Assembly: GCA_009744235.1 (NCBI GenBank)
Contig: WPHV01000003.1
Location: forward strand, 398,425-462,424
Source of the DNA: Gillisella vitis
Lineage (GTDB): Bacteria; Pseudomonadota; Alphaproteobacteria; Rhizobiales; Rhizobiaceae
DNA length: 64,000 nt
Direction of reading: 5' to 3'
The notes below the pieces were generated by a model that worked only from the letters and a program-made list of their open reading frames with translations, was not told the DNA's origin and searched no databases. A program made the translations under genes and the position numbers. Each line of letters starts with the position of its first letter. The stretch's first letter is position 1. Below are positions 63,141-64,000 of this stretch, in pieces.

Positions 63141-64000
63141 TCAGCCCTGACCTCCCGTGCTTCGTCCCTCGCGCTTTCCGTAGCGCAGCCAATGATCGAT
63201 CGGATCCATGCCCGCTTTTGCGACATCTGGATTCGCTATCAGGTATTGTACAGGATTTATCTCACAGACAACGTCCGATCTTCTTTTCAGTTTCCAAACC
63301 CCGTTGTAGCGGGAGGCGTGCCTTTTGCGGGTCGAGCTAATCACCCATGTGGAAATTACTTCAACCGCCACTTTCGTCTTCGTGTGAGCCTCGTCAATTT
63401 CTAGGTAGCCTTCCTTAGATTCTCGAAGCTCATCTTCAAGAATGCCTAAATTCCTACGAAGGCCGGAAATCTCATTATACATTATTTGTTGTTTATTGTT
63501 TGAATCCGCAGAAATATCAAAAATTTCACTGTGTAGTTTTTCAATTAATTTGCAATATTCTTCTTCTCTTGTTTGGAAATTTTTATTTTCGGCATCAAGA
63601 TATTCAATTTGAATTTGGGACGCGTTTATTATATCATTATATTTTTTGTTTACATCTTCGATCATTTCATGGAAGGTGCCTTCTATATTCGCCGCCAGGT
63701 CGCCCCCGAAGCGCTTCAGGCCGATCCTGCTCTGAAGTTCAGCTTCCAACGCGCGATTAGAACCGCCGACGAACTCTTTGAATGCCTCTTCTATATTCGC
63801 CGCCAGGTCGCCCCCGAAGCGCTTCAGGCCGATCCTGCTCTGAAGTTCAGCTTCCAACGCGCGATTAGAACTGCCGACGAACTCTTTGAATGCCTCTTCT
63901 ATATTCGCCGCCAGGTCGCCCCCGAAGCGCTTCAGGCCGATCCTGCTCTGAAGTTCAGCTTCCAACGCGCGATTAGAACTGCCGACGAACTCTTTGAATC
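63141..64000 (-). CDS. Coiled-coil protein with 36-residue tandem repeats, 5' end cut by window edge
   Basis: The visible C-terminal 286 residues begin with nearly three copies of a 36-residue unit (RIGLKRFGGDLAANIEEAF followed by KEFVGSSNRALEAELQS), then a long coiled coil (EYLDAENKNFQTREEEYCKLIEKLHSEI...), and end with the glycan-cluster repeat NPVQYLIANPDVAKAGMDPIDHWLRYGKREGR. The frame stays open to base 64000, so the start lies outside; an in-frame TTG at 63965 is internal. The same terminal repeat occurs in the glycosyltransferase at 56089. Function unknown; a scaffold or length-controlling factor in polysaccharide export is possible. Confidence 0.7.
   Translation of the reverse strand, partial: FKEFVGSSNRALEAELQSRIGLKRFGGDLAANIEEAFKEFVGSSNRALEAELQSRIGLKRFGGDLAANIEEAFKEFVGGSNRALEAELQSRIGLKRFGGDLAANIEGTFHEMIEDVNKKYNDIINASQIQIEYLDAENKNFQTREEEYCKLIEKLHSEIFDISADSNNKQQIMYNEISGLRRNLGILEDELRESKEGYLEIDEAHTKTKVAVEVISTWVISSTRKRHASRYNGVWKLKRRSDVVCEINPVQYLIANPDVAKAGMDPIDHWLRYGKREGRSTGGQG
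63681..64000. repeat. 108-bp tandem repeat array
   Basis: A 108-bp unit starts at 63681, 63789 and 63897, with the copies nearly identical at the DNA level and the array continuing past the window edge. It encodes the 36-residue unit of the protein above. A copy boundary is visible at TTCTATATTC. The near identity suggests recent expansion. Confidence 0.95.

Noticed and set aside
63681-64000. The 108-bp repeats as a CRISPR array
   Set aside because: The whole 108 bp is repeated, there are no unique spacers, the repeats code in frame, and no cas genes are near.

Overview
The window reads as chromosomal DNA of an alphaproteobacterium of the Rhizobiaceae, most likely the Agrobacterium/Allorhizobium group. 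The basis is the class II DAHP synthase, the acpXL-fabZ-fabF2-fabF1-adh-lpxXL cluster for the very-long-chain lipid A acyl group, the fnrN/hemN pair, a cobalamin riboswitch before bluB, Usg and DUF1289 proteins, and high-GC codon use. I ran no database search, so the genus is an inference.

Layout. 1-9.5 kb: 3' part of the DAHP synthase gene, glutathione reductase, a DUF2059 protein, rpiA, gph, an L,D-transpeptidase and fumC. 9-19 kb: a small unknown protein, an iron-sulfur fumarase, a diguanylate cyclase, a DUF971 protein, molybdenum cofactor genes moaA, mobA and mobB with an EamA transporter between them, and a large proline-rich OmpA-family protein. 19-28.6 kb: a basic amino acid ABC importer (binding protein and two permeases, no ATPase gene), Usg, a methyltransferase, an iminopeptidase, a 3-hydroxyisobutyrate dehydrogenase homologue, an Lrp regulator, a uracil-DNA glycosylase homologue, an exported nuclease and a membrane histidine kinase. 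28.6-39 kb: tRNA-Asn, an anmK-acetyltransferase fusion divergent from tyrS, a DNA alkylation repair pair (ogt and an Ada-type regulator), riboswitch-controlled bluB, a TolB-like propeller and nadE. 39-48 kb: the VLCFA lipid A operon, then hemN and divergent fnrN with an FNR box between them. 48-55.2 kb: a peptide deformylase-like protein, a BON protein, an OprB-type porin, diacylglycerol kinase, cobT and cobS, a DUF1289 protein and a retropepsin-like protease.

From about 55.3 kb to the right edge the character changes. The DNA becomes visibly AT-richer, intergenic spaces lengthen and every gene looks like surface-glycan biosynthesis: a two-domain glycosyltransferase with four DP..H..YG..EGR repeats, a COG5610-like HAD protein, a sulfotransferase, a fusion of a CMP-sugar synthetase with an RraA-type aldolase domain, and a coiled-coil protein built on 108-bp tandem repeats that runs off the edge. 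This looks like a horizontally acquired polysaccharide island. The CMP-sugar synthetase/RraA fusion is the best candidate for undescribed biochemistry in the window.

Most of the rest is conserved housekeeping. The useful details are natural fusions, degenerate paralogues (FabF2 without its cysteine, a deformylase-like protein without metal ligands) and regulatory elements (cobalamin riboswitch, FNR box, intergenic hairpins, one candidate small RNA).
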